Source: Sphingobacterium tabacisoli
GTDB lineage: Bacteria > Bacteroidota > Bacteroidia > Sphingobacteriales > Sphingobacteriaceae
Length of the DNA: 64,000 bases
Assembly (NCBI RefSeq): GCF_017908035.1
Contig: NZ_JAEQMU010000002.1
Location: forward strand, 248,001 to 312,000
Reading direction: 5' to 3'
Shown: piece by piece, positions 1 through 9,414 of the stretch
Position numbering within the stretch: position 1 is the first letter of the stretch
Layout: every line of letters begins with the position of its first letter
The notes under the pieces: model-generated
What the model was told of the DNA's origin: nothing
Database searches by the model: none
What the model saw: only the letters and a program-made list of their open reading frames with translations
Translations under genes and position numbers: made by a program

Positions 1-729
1 TATTATGATGTGAATGTAGAGGGGATGCGTAATGTACTGTACGCTATGGATCAAAATGCCATAAAGCGCCTGGTGTTTACGAGTTCGGTGGCGATCTATG
101 GGCTGGATAAAGACAATCCTGATGAGTTTTTTCCTGCAGACCCTTTTAACCATTATGGTAAAAGTAAGTGGGAAGCAGAATTGCTGATGCAGGATTGGTT
201 TAAACAACACGGAGATTGGAATATTAGTATCATACGGCCGACTGTTGTTTTTGGAGAGGGAAACCGGGGAAATGTGTTTAACCTACTAAACCAGATCGCT
301 TCTTCCCGTTTCATGATGATCGGTAAAGGGCAAAATCAAAAATCGATGTCGTATGTCGGTAATGTTGTCGCATTTATTTTTTTCCTAATAGAAAACAATT
401 TTAAAGGGTACAGTGTTTATAATTATGTGGACAAACCTGATTTTACTACCAATGATATTGTTTACAACACAGGGAAGGTATTAAATAAACCGATTTCAAA
501 CGTGCGTATCCCATATTGGGTCGGCATGTTGGGAGGCTATGCCTTTGATATCCTTGCATTTGTAACGCGTAAAAAATTTGCCGTTAGTTCGGTTCGTGTG
601 CGGAAGTTCTGCGCAGTGACGAAGTATGATGCAACAAAAGTTGGAGCGTCTGGCTTTGTTGCACCTTTTACTATGGAAGAAGGACTGAAGCGGACTTTGG
701 TAGCGGAGTTTGTCGTGAAAGAAGGATAA
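1..729 (+). CDS. NAD-dependent epimerase/dehydratase, 5' truncated
   Basis: This is the C-terminal part of an extended short-chain dehydrogenase/reductase, a nucleotide-sugar epimerase or dehydratase. The reading frame is open from base 1 (Y-Y-D-V-N-V-E-G), so the Rossmann N-terminus with its GxxGxxG motif lies outside the window. Visible family marks are the strand ending in TSSVAIYG and the catalytic pair in YGKSK near fragment residue 52. Enzymes of this type make or modify NDP-sugars in the cytoplasm. The stop codon overlaps the flippase start by one base, so it is probably the upstream part of the same exopolysaccharide operon. The exact sugar cannot be read from the sequence. Confidence 0.88.
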   Translation, partial: YYDVNVEGMRNVLYAMDQNAIKRLVFTSSVAIYGLDKDNPDEFFPADPFNHYGKSKWEAELLMQDWFKQHGDWNISIIRPTVVFGEGNRGNVFNLLNQIASSRFMMIGKGQNQKSMSYVGNVVAFIFFLIENNFKGYSVYNYVDKPDFTTNDIVYNTGKVLNKPISNVRIPYWVGMLGGYAFDILAFVTRKKFAVSSVRVRKFCAVTKYDATKVGASGFVAPFTMEEGLKRTLVAEFVVKEG

Positions 730-2243
730 TGTTGAAAGCTGAAGATAAAAAAATAGCAAAAAATTCTCTAGCACTGTATTTACAGATGTTTTTTGGAATG
801 CTCGTGGGGTTTTATACCTCGCGTGTGGTGCTGGATGTGTTGGGAATAGATGATTTTGGACTCTATAATGTTGTTGGGGGAGTGGTAGCTATGTTTACGA
901 TACTGAATTCAGCAATGTCATCCTCGTCAAGTCGTTTTTTGACCTATGAATTGGGAACTCATGACAAAGAGCGACTTAAGCAGGTGTTTGGAGTAACGAT
1001 GTTTATTCATTTAGGAATTGCCTTAATTATTGCAGTGTTGGCTGTTCCAATCGGTCTATGGTTTATGAAGACGAAGATGCAGATAGATATGGGAAGAATG
1101 TATGCTGCAGAACTGGTTTTTTATGCAAGTGTTTTAAGTACTTGTCTTACGGTAGTGATGGTCCCATTTCAGGCTACTATTATAGCCCATGAAAAAATGA
1201 GCATATATGTTTATTTCTCGATGGTGGATTTACTGGCTAAGCTAGGTATTGTGATAATACTTCCTTCTGTAGCAGGAGACAAGTTGGTCGTTTATGCGTT
1301 TATGTTACTCGGATTGCATTTTATAATGCAGTTTTCTTACATAGTCTACTGCCGGAGACATTTTGTAGAGACCAGAGGTAGGCTAAGTTTGGATAAAGGG
1401 CTGATGAAAGAGATGTCTTCTTTTGCCGGTTGGAGCTTATTTGGGGATTCTGCTGTGTTGATGATGACTCAAGGGGTTAATATTCTTTTAAACGTTTTTT
1501 TTGGAGCGGGAGTCAATGCTGCTAGAGGGATCGCTGTACAGGTACAATCTGTTTTGGCGCGATTTGTTGGAGGTTTTCAGACTGCATTAAATCCCCAGAT
1601 AATCAAGCGGTATGCGGCTAAGGAATTGGAAGAAATGCATAGGTTGATATATGCGAGTTCCAGGTATTCGTTTTACGTTATGCTAATAGTCGTAATACCT
1701 ATATTCTTAGAATTAGACGAAGTTCTTAACTGGTGGCTTAAGCAAGTTCCTGAACATACAGCAAGTTTTTTACGTATTATGATTGTTATCTCTTTAATCG
1801 AATGCCTTGCAAACCCATTGATATTTGCGGCAAAGGCAACAGGTAAGATAAAGAAATATCAATCGATTTTAGGTGGTTTATTGTTGTTGGTAGTTCCTTT
1901 TAGTTACTGTTTTTTAGCGCTGGGCTATCCTCCCGAATCCGTTTTTATGGTTCATTTGGTAATTACACTTTTAGGGCATGTGGTTCGTGTTGTACTGATT
2001 AGTGGAATGGTTTCACTTTCTATAAACAGTTATTTAAATAAAGTAGTCAGCCCCTGCTTAGTTGTGGCAATTTTCGGAGCATTATTTCCTTATTTCTGGA
2101 AATCATTATTTCCAAATTCGAGCACCATTATTTTTTTTGTGTTCTCTCTCTTATGGGGATTTTTTATAGTTTTTTTTATTGGATTGAAGCAAATAGAAAG
2201 AAAATATGCACTTGTTTTTTTTAGGAATAGATTATCCCTATGA
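729..2243 (+). CDS. Wzx-like polysaccharide flippase (MATE/MOP superfamily)
   Basis: This 504-residue integral membrane protein is hydrophobic throughout, with about 12-14 predicted helices. Its N-terminus (KNSLALYLQMFFGMLVGFYTSR) has the typical look of polysaccharide flippases and oligosaccharide transporters. Such proteins move undecaprenyl-linked repeat units across the inner membrane for Wzy-dependent polymerisation. The start codon overlaps the epimerase stop (taATG). The neighbours are glycosyltransferases and a polymerase-like protein, which fits this role. The substrate is unknown. Confidence 0.88.
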   Translation: MLKAEDKKIAKNSLALYLQMFFGMLVGFYTSRVVLDVLGIDDFGLYNVVGGVVAMFTILNSAMSSSSSRFLTYELGTHDKERLKQVFGVTMFIHLGIALIIAVLAVPIGLWFMKTKMQIDMGRMYAAELVFYASVLSTCLTVVMVPFQATIIAHEKMSIYVYFSMVDLLAKLGIVIILPSVAGDKLVVYAFMLLGLHFIMQFSYIVYCRRHFVETRGRLSLDKGLMKEMSSFAGWSLFGDSAVLMMTQGVNILLNVFFGAGVNAARGIAVQVQSVLARFVGGFQTALNPQIIKRYAAKELEEMHRLIYASSRYSFYVMLIVVIPIFLELDEVLNWWLKQVPEHTASFLRIMIVISLIECLANPLIFAAKATGKIKKYQSILGGLLLLVVPFSYCFLALGYPPESVFMVHLVITLLGHVVRVVLISGMVSLSINSYLNKVVSPCLVVAIFGALFPYFWKSLFPNSSTIIFFVFSLLWGFFIVFFIGLKQIERKYALVFFRNRLSL

Positions 2244-2341
2244 CAACGTTTCGTTGATCTCTATTGGTGCGATGCACAAGCAAGTGTGAAAAATAAAAAG
2301 CGAGTTATTACAATTATTAAATATGTTATTGAGTAGAGATT

Positions 2342-3253
2342 ATGAAGAAGATTAACTTATTGTATTGGGAAGGTGATAACTATGGAGATGTGTTGAGCCA
2401 GGCTCTAATTGAAGAACTAAGTGGAGCTAAGGTTCGTTTATGTGGTAAGCCGTTTAATCTACTGAAAGCGTTGAAATCCGTAGCAAAAGATGTCTTGACT
2501 TTGTCAACGAAAAGAACACGTCGCATCCTATTGCCTTGGCAGGAGTCTATGTTGGGCATTGGGTCTGTTCTTAGCTGGGGTGGTGGTGGTGAGAATGTTT
2601 GGGGATCCGGGTTTATGAATGAATTTGAAGAGTTTAATGGGGGGCAGATTTTTGCTGTTCGGGGACCTAGAACTGCTGCTAAATTAAAAGCGTCTGGGTT
2701 TCAATCTACAGAAACTTTTGGAGATCCAGCTCTACTGTTGCCTTTGTGGTTAGAGCCGGCATATAGAAAGGCGTATGATGTAAGTATAATACCACATTGG
2801 ACAGAGGCCGATGATTTTAAGCAACGATTTGGAAATGTTTACAATATTATAGATCCAAGATCAAGGGATATTGTAGGGGTAACGAAACAGATTACAGCGA
2901 GCAAATATATACTATCCACGTCTTTACATGGGATAATAGTGGCCCATGCATACGGCATCCCAGCTTTATGGATAAAGAAAGGTTATATACATACGGATGG
3001 GTTTAAATTCGACGATTATTTTAGTTCAGTAGGAATCTCTTTCTATGATGGGTTTGAAAATCTAGAAGAAATTTTAGCCTCTACCGAGAATTGGAAAAAG
3101 CTATTCGAAGAGAATATGCACCAAGCGCTTATAAACTGCACGTTAGAGGATATACAATTGGGACTACTTAAAGCAGCTCCATTTGTGTTGAAAGAAAAAT
3201 ATGAAGTGATAATGTTAAAACTTCAAGAGAACGAATCGTATGAAGCAGTTTGA
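2342..3253 (+). CDS. Polysaccharide pyruvyl transferase family protein
   Basis: This 303-residue cytoplasmic protein matches the polysaccharide pyruvyl transferase family (PF04230). The N-terminus NLLYWEGDNYGDVLSQAL holds the family's GD-x-L/NYGD signature, and near the C-terminus STSLHGIIVAHAYGIPAL is the typical S-x-H-G motif. Family members put pyruvate ketals from PEP on sugars of surface glycans, although some act on other substrates. A 98-base gap without a clear terminator separates it from the flippase. It overlaps the next glycosyltransferase by 14 bases, which suggests translational coupling. Confidence 0.85.
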   Translation: MKKINLLYWEGDNYGDVLSQALIEELSGAKVRLCGKPFNLLKALKSVAKDVLTLSTKRTRRILLPWQESMLGIGSVLSWGGGGENVWGSGFMNEFEEFNGGQIFAVRGPRTAAKLKASGFQSTETFGDPALLLPLWLEPAYRKAYDVSIIPHWTEADDFKQRFGNVYNIIDPRSRDIVGVTKQITASKYILSTSLHGIIVAHAYGIPALWIKKGYIHTDGFKFDDYFSSVGISFYDGFENLEEILASTENWKKLFEENMHQALINCTLEDIQLGLLKAAPFVLKEKYEVIMLKLQENESYEAV

Positions 3254-4238
3254 TGTAAGTATCATTATTCCGTTCTATAACGTAGAAAACTATATAGTGA
3301 GATGTGCACATAGTTTGTTCCAACAAAGCCTCGAGCGAATACAATTCATTTTTGTGAATGATAGTAGTACGGATAATAGCTTATTGAAGTTGAATGACGT
3401 GATCGCACAGTATCCTTTTCGTAAAGAAGACATTTTGATTGTTAATCATGCAAAGAATAGAGGTTCAGCTGCAGCACGTAATACCGGATTAGATCATGTG
3501 TCAGGGGAATATACTGGTTGGGTGGATGCGGATGATTGGATAGAAAGAGATATGTATGAGCAAATGCTTGCAAAAACCAAAGAAGAGGGAGTAGACATGG
3601 TTTGGTGTGATTTCTATCTAGAATATGAAGACTCATCTGTAAAAGTAACCAATAAAGTGCCCAATAAGTCATCAGTATATATTGGTGAAATGATTAAAGC
3701 CAATGTGCAAGGGATGTTGTGGAATAAATTGTTTAGATCTGAGGTGTTTACGAAATATGAAATCCGATTTATTGAAGGACTGTGCTTGGGGGAGGATCGT
3801 TTGGTGGTATTAAAATATCTCCACTATGCTACTCGAATAAGTTACTTGGACAGTTTTTTATACCATTATGTACAGTACAATGAGATCTCTATCGTAAAGG
3901 ATTCTAGTGATAAAAGATTTTATGAGGAAATTGGTAACGCTCAACTCATTGATGAATTTATTAAAAGTGTAGGGATAAATTATATATCTGAAGAAGATAT
4001 GAACGATTTTAAGATTAGGTCCAAAAGAAGATTACTTCTTTCTACTAGCATTGTAGATCTTAAAAATTGGAGAATAATGTTACCAGAAGTAAATAGGAAA
4101 GTTTTTAAGACTAAAGAATTAAGATTTCGACACAAGGTTATTGCTTACATGTCTGAGTTTAATTCTTTGTTTTTCTTACAGTTTTGGTTGTTTTTGAAAG
4201 GACGCTTTGGAGAAACAACGGTGCGAGTAAAAAAGTAA
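3240..4238 (+). CDS. Glycosyltransferase family 2
   Basis: This is a GT-A fold family 2 glycosyltransferase of 332 residues. The N-terminus FDVSIIIPFYNVENYI is the nucleotide-binding strand, NDSSTDNS follows, and the DxD-type metal site is in WVDADDW near residue 95. It probably adds one sugar to the lipid-linked repeat unit at the cytoplasmic face of the membrane. It overlaps the pyruvyl transferase gene by 14 bases. It resembles the second GT2 of the locus (7163-8164) in layout, including the conserved C-terminal regions, so the two may be old paralogues. Donor and acceptor are unknown. Confidence 0.9.
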   Translation: MKQFDVSIIIPFYNVENYIVRCAHSLFQQSLERIQFIFVNDSSTDNSLLKLNDVIAQYPFRKEDILIVNHAKNRGSAAARNTGLDHVSGEYTGWVDADDWIERDMYEQMLAKTKEEGVDMVWCDFYLEYEDSSVKVTNKVPNKSSVYIGEMIKANVQGMLWNKLFRSEVFTKYEIRFIEGLCLGEDRLVVLKYLHYATRISYLDSFLYHYVQYNEISIVKDSSDKRFYEEIGNAQLIDEFIKSVGINYISEEDMNDFKIRSKRRLLLSTSIVDLKNWRIMLPEVNRKVFKTKELRFRHKVIAYMSEFNSLFFLQFWLFLKGRFGETTVRVKK

Positions 4239-4246
4239 TAACGAAT

Positions 4247-5161
4247 ATGGTAGATAGAGTTCCTATTGTCATGGCATTAACGCCATCTTATTTAATACCT
4301 ACATCTGTTTGCATAGTATCTATGTTGGCTAGTTCGGATGAAAAGGACTGTTTCGATATTATTCTATTGTTGACGGAAGATCTAACGGTTGGTGAAAAAT
4401 CTGCACTTCAACTGTTAGCACCAGAAAGGATCAACTTTGAGTTTTTGATTATGTCCGATATGGACCTTGATATTTATGTGGATGAAAAGTTTACAATAGC
4501 AGCCTCCTATCGATTGTTGATTCCGGATTTGTTGCCAGAGTTAGAGCGGGTGATTTATGTAGATAGCGATATGATAATTAGACAGAATATAGCTAAGCTA
4601 TATCGAGAAGTAGATTTATCAGATCATTATTTGGCAGGAGTATATGAGGCGACACTAGACTTTCAAGAGGAATATATTAAAGGGATAGGTTGCGAGCCGG
4701 GTAAATACTTTAATTCAGGGTTTTTAATGATGAACTTGACTAAGCTACGTGAAGATGATATGGTTAGTAAATTTTTAAAGTATGCAAAAAATGATCAGTT
4801 TCAATTTCCTGACCAAGATGTGTTAAATCAATTATGTAATGATAAGTTTCTGCCACTTGCCCCTGTTTATAACAGTATTCGAACATTCTTCATTGAGGAC
4901 TATAAAGGTGACTTTGTGAGATATTATTCGGAAAAAGATTGGGATGACGTGAAAGTTTGTGGAACAGTTCATTATACGGGTCCAAAACCCTGGAATAGTT
5001 TTTCGGTGATGTTTGACCTTTGGTGGGAGTACTATAGAAAATTACCTAAAGAACTGAAAGCCTTTTCAGAAGTAAGTAAGCTATTGTCGTCTTTTTCCAG
5101 GGTTTATAAAATATCAATGGTTAAAAGTACGGTCTCCAGAGTTAAAGCTCTCCTCAAATAA
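4247..5161 (+). CDS. Glycosyltransferase family 8
   Basis: This GT8-type (LPS galactosyl/glucosyltransferase-like) protein opens with VPIVMALTPSYLIPTSVCI. It has the DxD motif in RVIYVDSDMII and the family motif YFNSGFLMMNL. The motif VHYTGPKPW near the C-terminus supplies the conserved H and K seen in GT8 enzymes. The frame is open further upstream, but I place the start at the ATG at 4247, giving 304 residues. Eight bases then separate it from the preceding GT2 stop, and the conserved domain starts immediately. It probably uses a UDP-hexose donor. Confidence 0.88.
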   Translation: MVDRVPIVMALTPSYLIPTSVCIVSMLASSDEKDCFDIILLLTEDLTVGEKSALQLLAPERINFEFLIMSDMDLDIYVDEKFTIAASYRLLIPDLLPELERVIYVDSDMIIRQNIAKLYREVDLSDHYLAGVYEATLDFQEEYIKGIGCEPGKYFNSGFLMMNLTKLREDDMVSKFLKYAKNDQFQFPDQDVLNQLCNDKFLPLAPVYNSIRTFFIEDYKGDFVRYYSEKDWDDVKVCGTVHYTGPKPWNSFSVMFDLWWEYYRKLPKELKAFSEVSKLLSSFSRVYKISMVKSTVSRVKALLK

Positions 5162-5220
5162 AAGGATAGGAAGCATCGAAAAAGATGATATAAACAATCG
5201 AAAGTTATAATCTACAATAC

Positions 5221-6294
5221 ATGAAAATTGAATCAATAGATGTTCTTCGTTTTCCATTAATGCTTTTGGTATTATTTGTACACACCATCCCGGAGGAAAT
5301 TGTTCCAGTACCATTTACCTTTAGTATGGAGGCATGTTATGTGTGGATTTCAGAGATACTATCTCATCATTTGGGACGAATCGCAGTTCCGATGTTTTTC
5401 GTGTTTTCTGGGTATCTATATTTTTTCAAAATCAATGACTTTAAATTTGAACAGTATAAAAAGCAGTCTTTACGTCGTATTGTTTCATTATTGATCCCAT
5501 ATTTCTTGTGGAATATTGTTTTTATTATAATCACTCTAGCTAAGAATATACTTTTTGTAAAACTTGGAGCAGGAGAAGATGTACTATTAGTATCCTTGCG
5601 TCATGCTACTTATTATGATGTTTTTTGGGGAGGTCCTTTCGTCTTTCCATTATGGTATGTGAGAGACCTCATGGTAATGAGCGTACTGAGTCCCCTGTTT
5701 TATTTTTGGTTTAGTAAAACAAAGAAAATAGGAGTACTGATTTTGATCTTATTATATCTCACCACGTTGGAATCAGATGTGCCTGGTCTAAGTGGTACCG
5801 CAATTACATTTTTTGGTATTGGCTCCTATCTAGGGATGCATAGATACGATCTCACAGCGCTGCTGCCGAAATATAATGCGTATAAAGTCACGTTAGCGCT
5901 GTTAGCTCTACTGATTGGAACATTGTTGGGAGGGACAGTTTATTATGAGTTAGCGATAAGGTTTTTTATTCTTATCGGTGTATTAGCATTACTATACTTA
6001 GGCTTCTTGTTGACCAGAAGAGATAAAATAAAGGAAAGCTTATTACAGCTGGCCCCCTCCGTGTTTTTTGTTTACGCGATACACAGTGTGTATATAATAA
6101 ATTGGGTAAAAGGTTTTTTCTATAGTCTTGGCATGTACGAGAAGGCTTGGTATAGATTGATAACATATCTTATAACACCATTTTTAACAATGATTGTCTG
6201 TCTCCTACTTTATGCCCTGGTTAAAAGGTTGACGCCTAGATTATTGTCTTTATTAATAGGAGGTGGAGTATCATTAAAATTTGATAAGAGGTGA
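5221..6294 (+). CDS. Acyltransferase 3 family membrane protein
   Basis: This 357-residue polytopic membrane protein starts with MKIESIDVLRFPLMLLVLFVHT. That is the typical first helix of acyltransferase family 3 (OafA/WecH-like), with its R-x(10)-H arrangement. The motif PLWYVRDL is also characteristic. Such enzymes O-acetylate or otherwise acylate surface sugars using cytoplasmic acyl-CoA. The gene overlaps the next one by four bases (ATGA-type). A second member of the family lies at 10587-11585, which suggests two different acyl decorations. Confidence 0.85.
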   Translation: MKIESIDVLRFPLMLLVLFVHTIPEEIVPVPFTFSMEACYVWISEILSHHLGRIAVPMFFVFSGYLYFFKINDFKFEQYKKQSLRRIVSLLIPYFLWNIVFIIITLAKNILFVKLGAGEDVLLVSLRHATYYDVFWGGPFVFPLWYVRDLMVMSVLSPLFYFWFSKTKKIGVLILILLYLTTLESDVPGLSGTAITFFGIGSYLGMHRYDLTALLPKYNAYKVTLALLALLIGTLLGGTVYYELAIRFFILIGVLALLYLGFLLTRRDKIKESLLQLAPSVFFVYAIHSVYIINWVKGFFYSLGMYEKAWYRLITYLITPFLTMIVCLLLYALVKRLTPRLLSLLIGGGVSLKFDKR

Positions 6295-7163
6295 AACATA
6301 GACATGCTTATTTAATTATAGCTCACGGGAGTTTTGATGTATTGAGGGTTCTACTTGAGGCTCTTGATGATATACGAAATGATGTATATATACATTTTGA
6401 CGGAAAGCTAGAACAGCTGCCTACAGTACGAATGGAAAAAGCAGGGTTATATATTCTTAATCAACGGGTAAAGGTGTATTGGGGAGACGTGAGCCAAATT
6501 AAAGCAGAGTATGCATTATTTGAAACAGCGTTTTATAACGGAGTATACTCCTATTATCATTTGCTGTCCGGAGTAGACTTTCCTTTAAAAAGTCAGGATT
6601 ATATTCATCAGTTTTTTTTAAATAATCAAGGGAAGGAATTAATAGGTTTTTCTCAATATAATGTAGAGATGGAGGTAGAACGGAAAGCAGGTCGATATCA
6701 TTTGTACCCACGTAGTTTCAGAAATAATGGTCTTTATAAGCGAATTCTCCGTTCGATATTTTTAAGAATGCAAGAGCTGTTTGGAATAAAAAGGAATGGA
6801 GATGTACGTTTTAGAAAAGGAGCTAATTGGAGCAGTATGTCAGCGAGTTTTATCGAATATTTAATACCGATGAAGTATGAAGTTTTCAAAATGTATAAGA
6901 ATAGCTTTTGTGCAGATGAAATTTATAAGCAAACTGTTTGTTGGAACTCGCCGTTTCGTTTGAAAGTTTTCAATTCGGAAGACGAAGCTAAAGGGATTAT
7001 GCGTGCTGTAAAGTGGAAAGGTAGACAAGTGTTTGATTGGACGATTGATGATTATGAGTTTTTAGTACAATCTGAATTTCTATTTGGAAGAAAGTTTTCA
7101 GATGACAATATGGAGGTGGTGAATAAGGTGTTTGAATTAATAAAACCCAAAGCTGAACTGTGA
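6291..7163 (+). CDS. GT14-type beta-1,6-N-acetylglucosaminyltransferase-like
   Basis: This 290-residue protein matches the core-2/I-branching enzyme family (PF02485, GT14). The signs are HAYLIIAHGSFDVLRVLL at the N-terminus, VYIHFDGK, VYWGDVSQI and YYHLLSGVDFPLKSQDYI. Bacterial members occur in capsule and EPS loci and transfer GlcNAc, xylose or related sugars. The 4-base overlap with the upstream acyltransferase and the 1-base overlap with the downstream GT2 indicate tight operon organisation. Linkage and donor are unknown. Confidence 0.86.
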   Translation: MKHRHAYLIIAHGSFDVLRVLLEALDDIRNDVYIHFDGKLEQLPTVRMEKAGLYILNQRVKVYWGDVSQIKAEYALFETAFYNGVYSYYHLLSGVDFPLKSQDYIHQFFLNNQGKELIGFSQYNVEMEVERKAGRYHLYPRSFRNNGLYKRILRSIFLRMQELFGIKRNGDVRFRKGANWSSMSASFIEYLIPMKYEVFKMYKNSFCADEIYKQTVCWNSPFRLKVFNSEDEAKGIMRAVKWKGRQVFDWTIDDYEFLVQSEFLFGRKFSDDNMEVVNKVFELIKPKAEL

Positions 7164-8164
7164 TGGACATGCCTTTAGTATCGATAATTATGCCTGTTTA
7201 TAATGCGGAAGATACGCTGAAAGTGAGCTTGTCTTCTTTAAAGATGCAAACTTACGATAGATTAGAACTGTTGCTTATCGATGATGGAAGTACTGATAAT
7301 AGTCTTAATCTATTGAATGAATTTAAAGAAGACTTGGAGAGTGCTGGTGTAAGTATACAGGTTAAGGTATTGAGCAACGTCGAAAATCAGGGGGTGGCTA
7401 CGACCAGAAATAGGGGACTTGATGAAGCTAGTGGTGAGTATATCTATTATGTTGATGCAGACGATTGGCTGGAGCGTGAAGCTATCGCTAAAATGGTGGA
7501 AATAGGTACAACATCTAATAGTGATATTGTAGGTGTTAGTTGGTGGCTCGCTTTTGAGAAGAAAGAGAGGTATATGTCTCAACCTTTTTTTGAAAAGACA
7601 GAAGAGGCGTTGTTTTTAATGATGACGGGTCGGATGAGATGGAATCTATGGTTGTTTTTGGTCAAGAGAGACTTGTACGTTGAGCACAAAATTAGGTTTG
7701 TGGAAGGTATGAATATGGGAGAGGATATGTTGGTGATGTTTAAGTTGTTTGGTCGGGCTGGGAAGGTTGTTTATTTGGATGAAGGACTATATCATTATGG
7801 ACAGTCCAATGAGGAATCCTTAACAAAAACATATACAGAGGGGCATAGAAAACAAGTAACAAACAATGTAGAGGAGTTGAAAAAATATTTGGTAGGTACA
7901 GCTTATAAAAGCTTGACAGAACGCTGGTTAGATTGTTTGAAGCTGAATGTTAAATTGCCATTGCTGGTTACCGGTAATAAGGCTGATGTGGAGATATGGC
8001 GTGAATGGTTCCCTGAAGTAAATAAAAGATTTTTTGGTAGAAAGGTTATACCGAGACGCTTATCGTATTTACAAATGGCAGCAAATTATAATAATATGTA
8101 TTGGGTGATAAAGCTACATTATGTGGCAGTGGTAAAATTGTATTACGGTATTTTATATAAATAG
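7163..8164 (+). CDS. Glycosyltransferase family 2
   Basis: This second GT2 enzyme of the locus has about 333 residues. Motifs are PLVSIIMPVYNAEDTL, LLIDDGSTDNS and the DxD-type YYVDADDWLERE. A GTG three bases earlier is in frame, but the ATG overlapping the preceding stop codon (tgATG) is the better start. The C-terminal halves of this protein and of the GT2 at 3240 share the pattern of an acceptor region with MGEDMLVMFK versus LGEDRLVVLK. It probably adds one sugar to the repeat unit. Confidence 0.9.
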   Translation: MDMPLVSIIMPVYNAEDTLKVSLSSLKMQTYDRLELLLIDDGSTDNSLNLLNEFKEDLESAGVSIQVKVLSNVENQGVATTRNRGLDEASGEYIYYVDADDWLEREAIAKMVEIGTTSNSDIVGVSWWLAFEKKERYMSQPFFEKTEEALFLMMTGRMRWNLWLFLVKRDLYVEHKIRFVEGMNMGEDMLVMFKLFGRAGKVVYLDEGLYHYGQSNEESLTKTYTEGHRKQVTNNVEELKKYLVGTAYKSLTERWLDCLKLNVKLPLLVTGNKADVEIWREWFPEVNKRFFGRKVIPRRLSYLQMAANYNNMYWVIKLHYVAVVKLYYGILYK

Positions 8165-8172
8165 GGGGAAGT

Positions 8173-9414
8173 ATGAGGAAGGTGATATTGTATATTTTAA
8201 TGGGGATTGTGGTTAGCGCCGCTTTTTTTTCAATTAGCTTTACTTTTCTCCCAAAGGCTATAAATTCGAAAATTATTTTTGCGGGGTTAGGAGTTCTACT
8301 TTTTCTATATGATACGATAAAGCAAGGAGAATTTACACTACCAAAGGAAGTATGGGGAGCTATGATAATAGTGAGTATGTTTTGTGTAGTTGGTTTCATC
8401 GCTACTGATGTAAACTATACTGCCGATTATTCCTATGCAACGTATTTTGTAAGTTTCTTTACTTGGCTTTTTGCTTCTTACGCAGTTTGTTGGTTGATCC
8501 GTGCTTTACATGGAAAAGCAACTCTCAATTTGCTCGTTAATTACCTGTCAATAGTTTGTGTAGTACAGTGTCTTTTAGCACTAGGGATTGATAAATACCC
8601 TGATCTGAAGTTTTTTGTCGACCGCTATGTTGATCAGGGGCAGGAGTTTTTTACAGACGTAAACCGATTGTACGGTGTAGGTGTCGCATTGGATTCTGCA
8701 GGGGTGCGGTTTTCAATGGTTTTGATTATGATACCTGCAGTTATTTTTTCGACTGAAAATGATGGTAAGATAAGAGGATATGTATTTTTAATGTTATTGG
8801 CTTTTTTTATTATCAGTGTTATTGGCAATATTATATCTAGAACTACCATATTAGGTGTTATCATAGGCCTGGTTTTTCTTATTGTTAAAATGCTAACTGG
8901 AGCTGAGCAACGATCGAAGGTGTTTAAGTACTTTATCCTCCTTTTACTTTTTTGTAGTGCGGTATCTGTCTTTCTATATAAGACAGATAAAGTTTATGAA
9001 GAATATTTTCGTTTCGCTTTCGAAGGTTTCTTTAACTTCTTTGAAAGAGGAGAGTGGCGGACAGGGTCGACTGATAAACTGAATAGGACAATGTGGATAT
9101 GGCCGGAAACAACGCAGGAATGGCTGATAGGAACTGGCTTATATGATAATTGGGTGTATGGAACGGATATTGGCTATTGTAGACTAATACTGTACAATGG
9201 ACTGATTGGATTTTCAGTCTTGGTTCTGTTTTTTTTGTATCAGGCTTATGTTTTTTCTTGTTTCTTTTCTGAATATGTATTGCTCTTCGTCGCCTTTATT
9301 ATTCTGGCTTTTTTAATTTGGATTAAGGTATCAACAGACATCTTTCAGATTTTTGCTTTTTTTTATTTCTTGGATAATAGTAAAGGTAAGTCACTTTTTA
9401 AAATGAATGTGTGA
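8173..9414 (+). CDS. O-antigen polymerase/ligase-like membrane protein (candidate Wzy)
   Basis: This 413-residue polytopic membrane protein has about 10-12 helices and a hydrophilic loop near residues 280-320 containing WRTGSTDKLNRTMW and WPETTQEWLIGTGLYDNW. That layout is typical of Wzy/O-antigen ligase family proteins, where a periplasmic loop carries the active region. With Wzx, Wza and Wzc in the same locus it is the best candidate for the repeat-unit polymerase. The sequence itself is weakly conserved, as usual in this family, so the call rests on topology and context. Confidence 0.72.
   Translation: MRKVILYILMGIVVSAAFFSISFTFLPKAINSKIIFAGLGVLLFLYDTIKQGEFTLPKEVWGAMIIVSMFCVVGFIATDVNYTADYSYATYFVSFFTWLFASYAVCWLIRALHGKATLNLLVNYLSIVCVVQCLLALGIDKYPDLKFFVDRYVDQGQEFFTDVNRLYGVGVALDSAGVRFSMVLIMIPAVIFSTENDGKIRGYVFLMLLAFFIISVIGNIISRTTILGVIIGLVFLIVKMLTGAEQRSKVFKYFILLLLFCSAVSVFLYKTDKVYEEYFRFAFEGFFNFFERGEWRTGSTDKLNRTMWIWPETTQEWLIGTGLYDNWVYGTDIGYCRLILYNGLIGFSVLVLFFLYQAYVFSCFFSEYVLLFVAFIILAFLIWIKVSTDIFQIFAFFYFLDNSKGKSLFKMNV

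Noticed and set aside
8046..8399. Open frame of 117 residues antisense to the polymerase gene
   Set aside because: It overlaps the ends of two good genes on the opposite strand and its composition is that of a reversed membrane protein gene.
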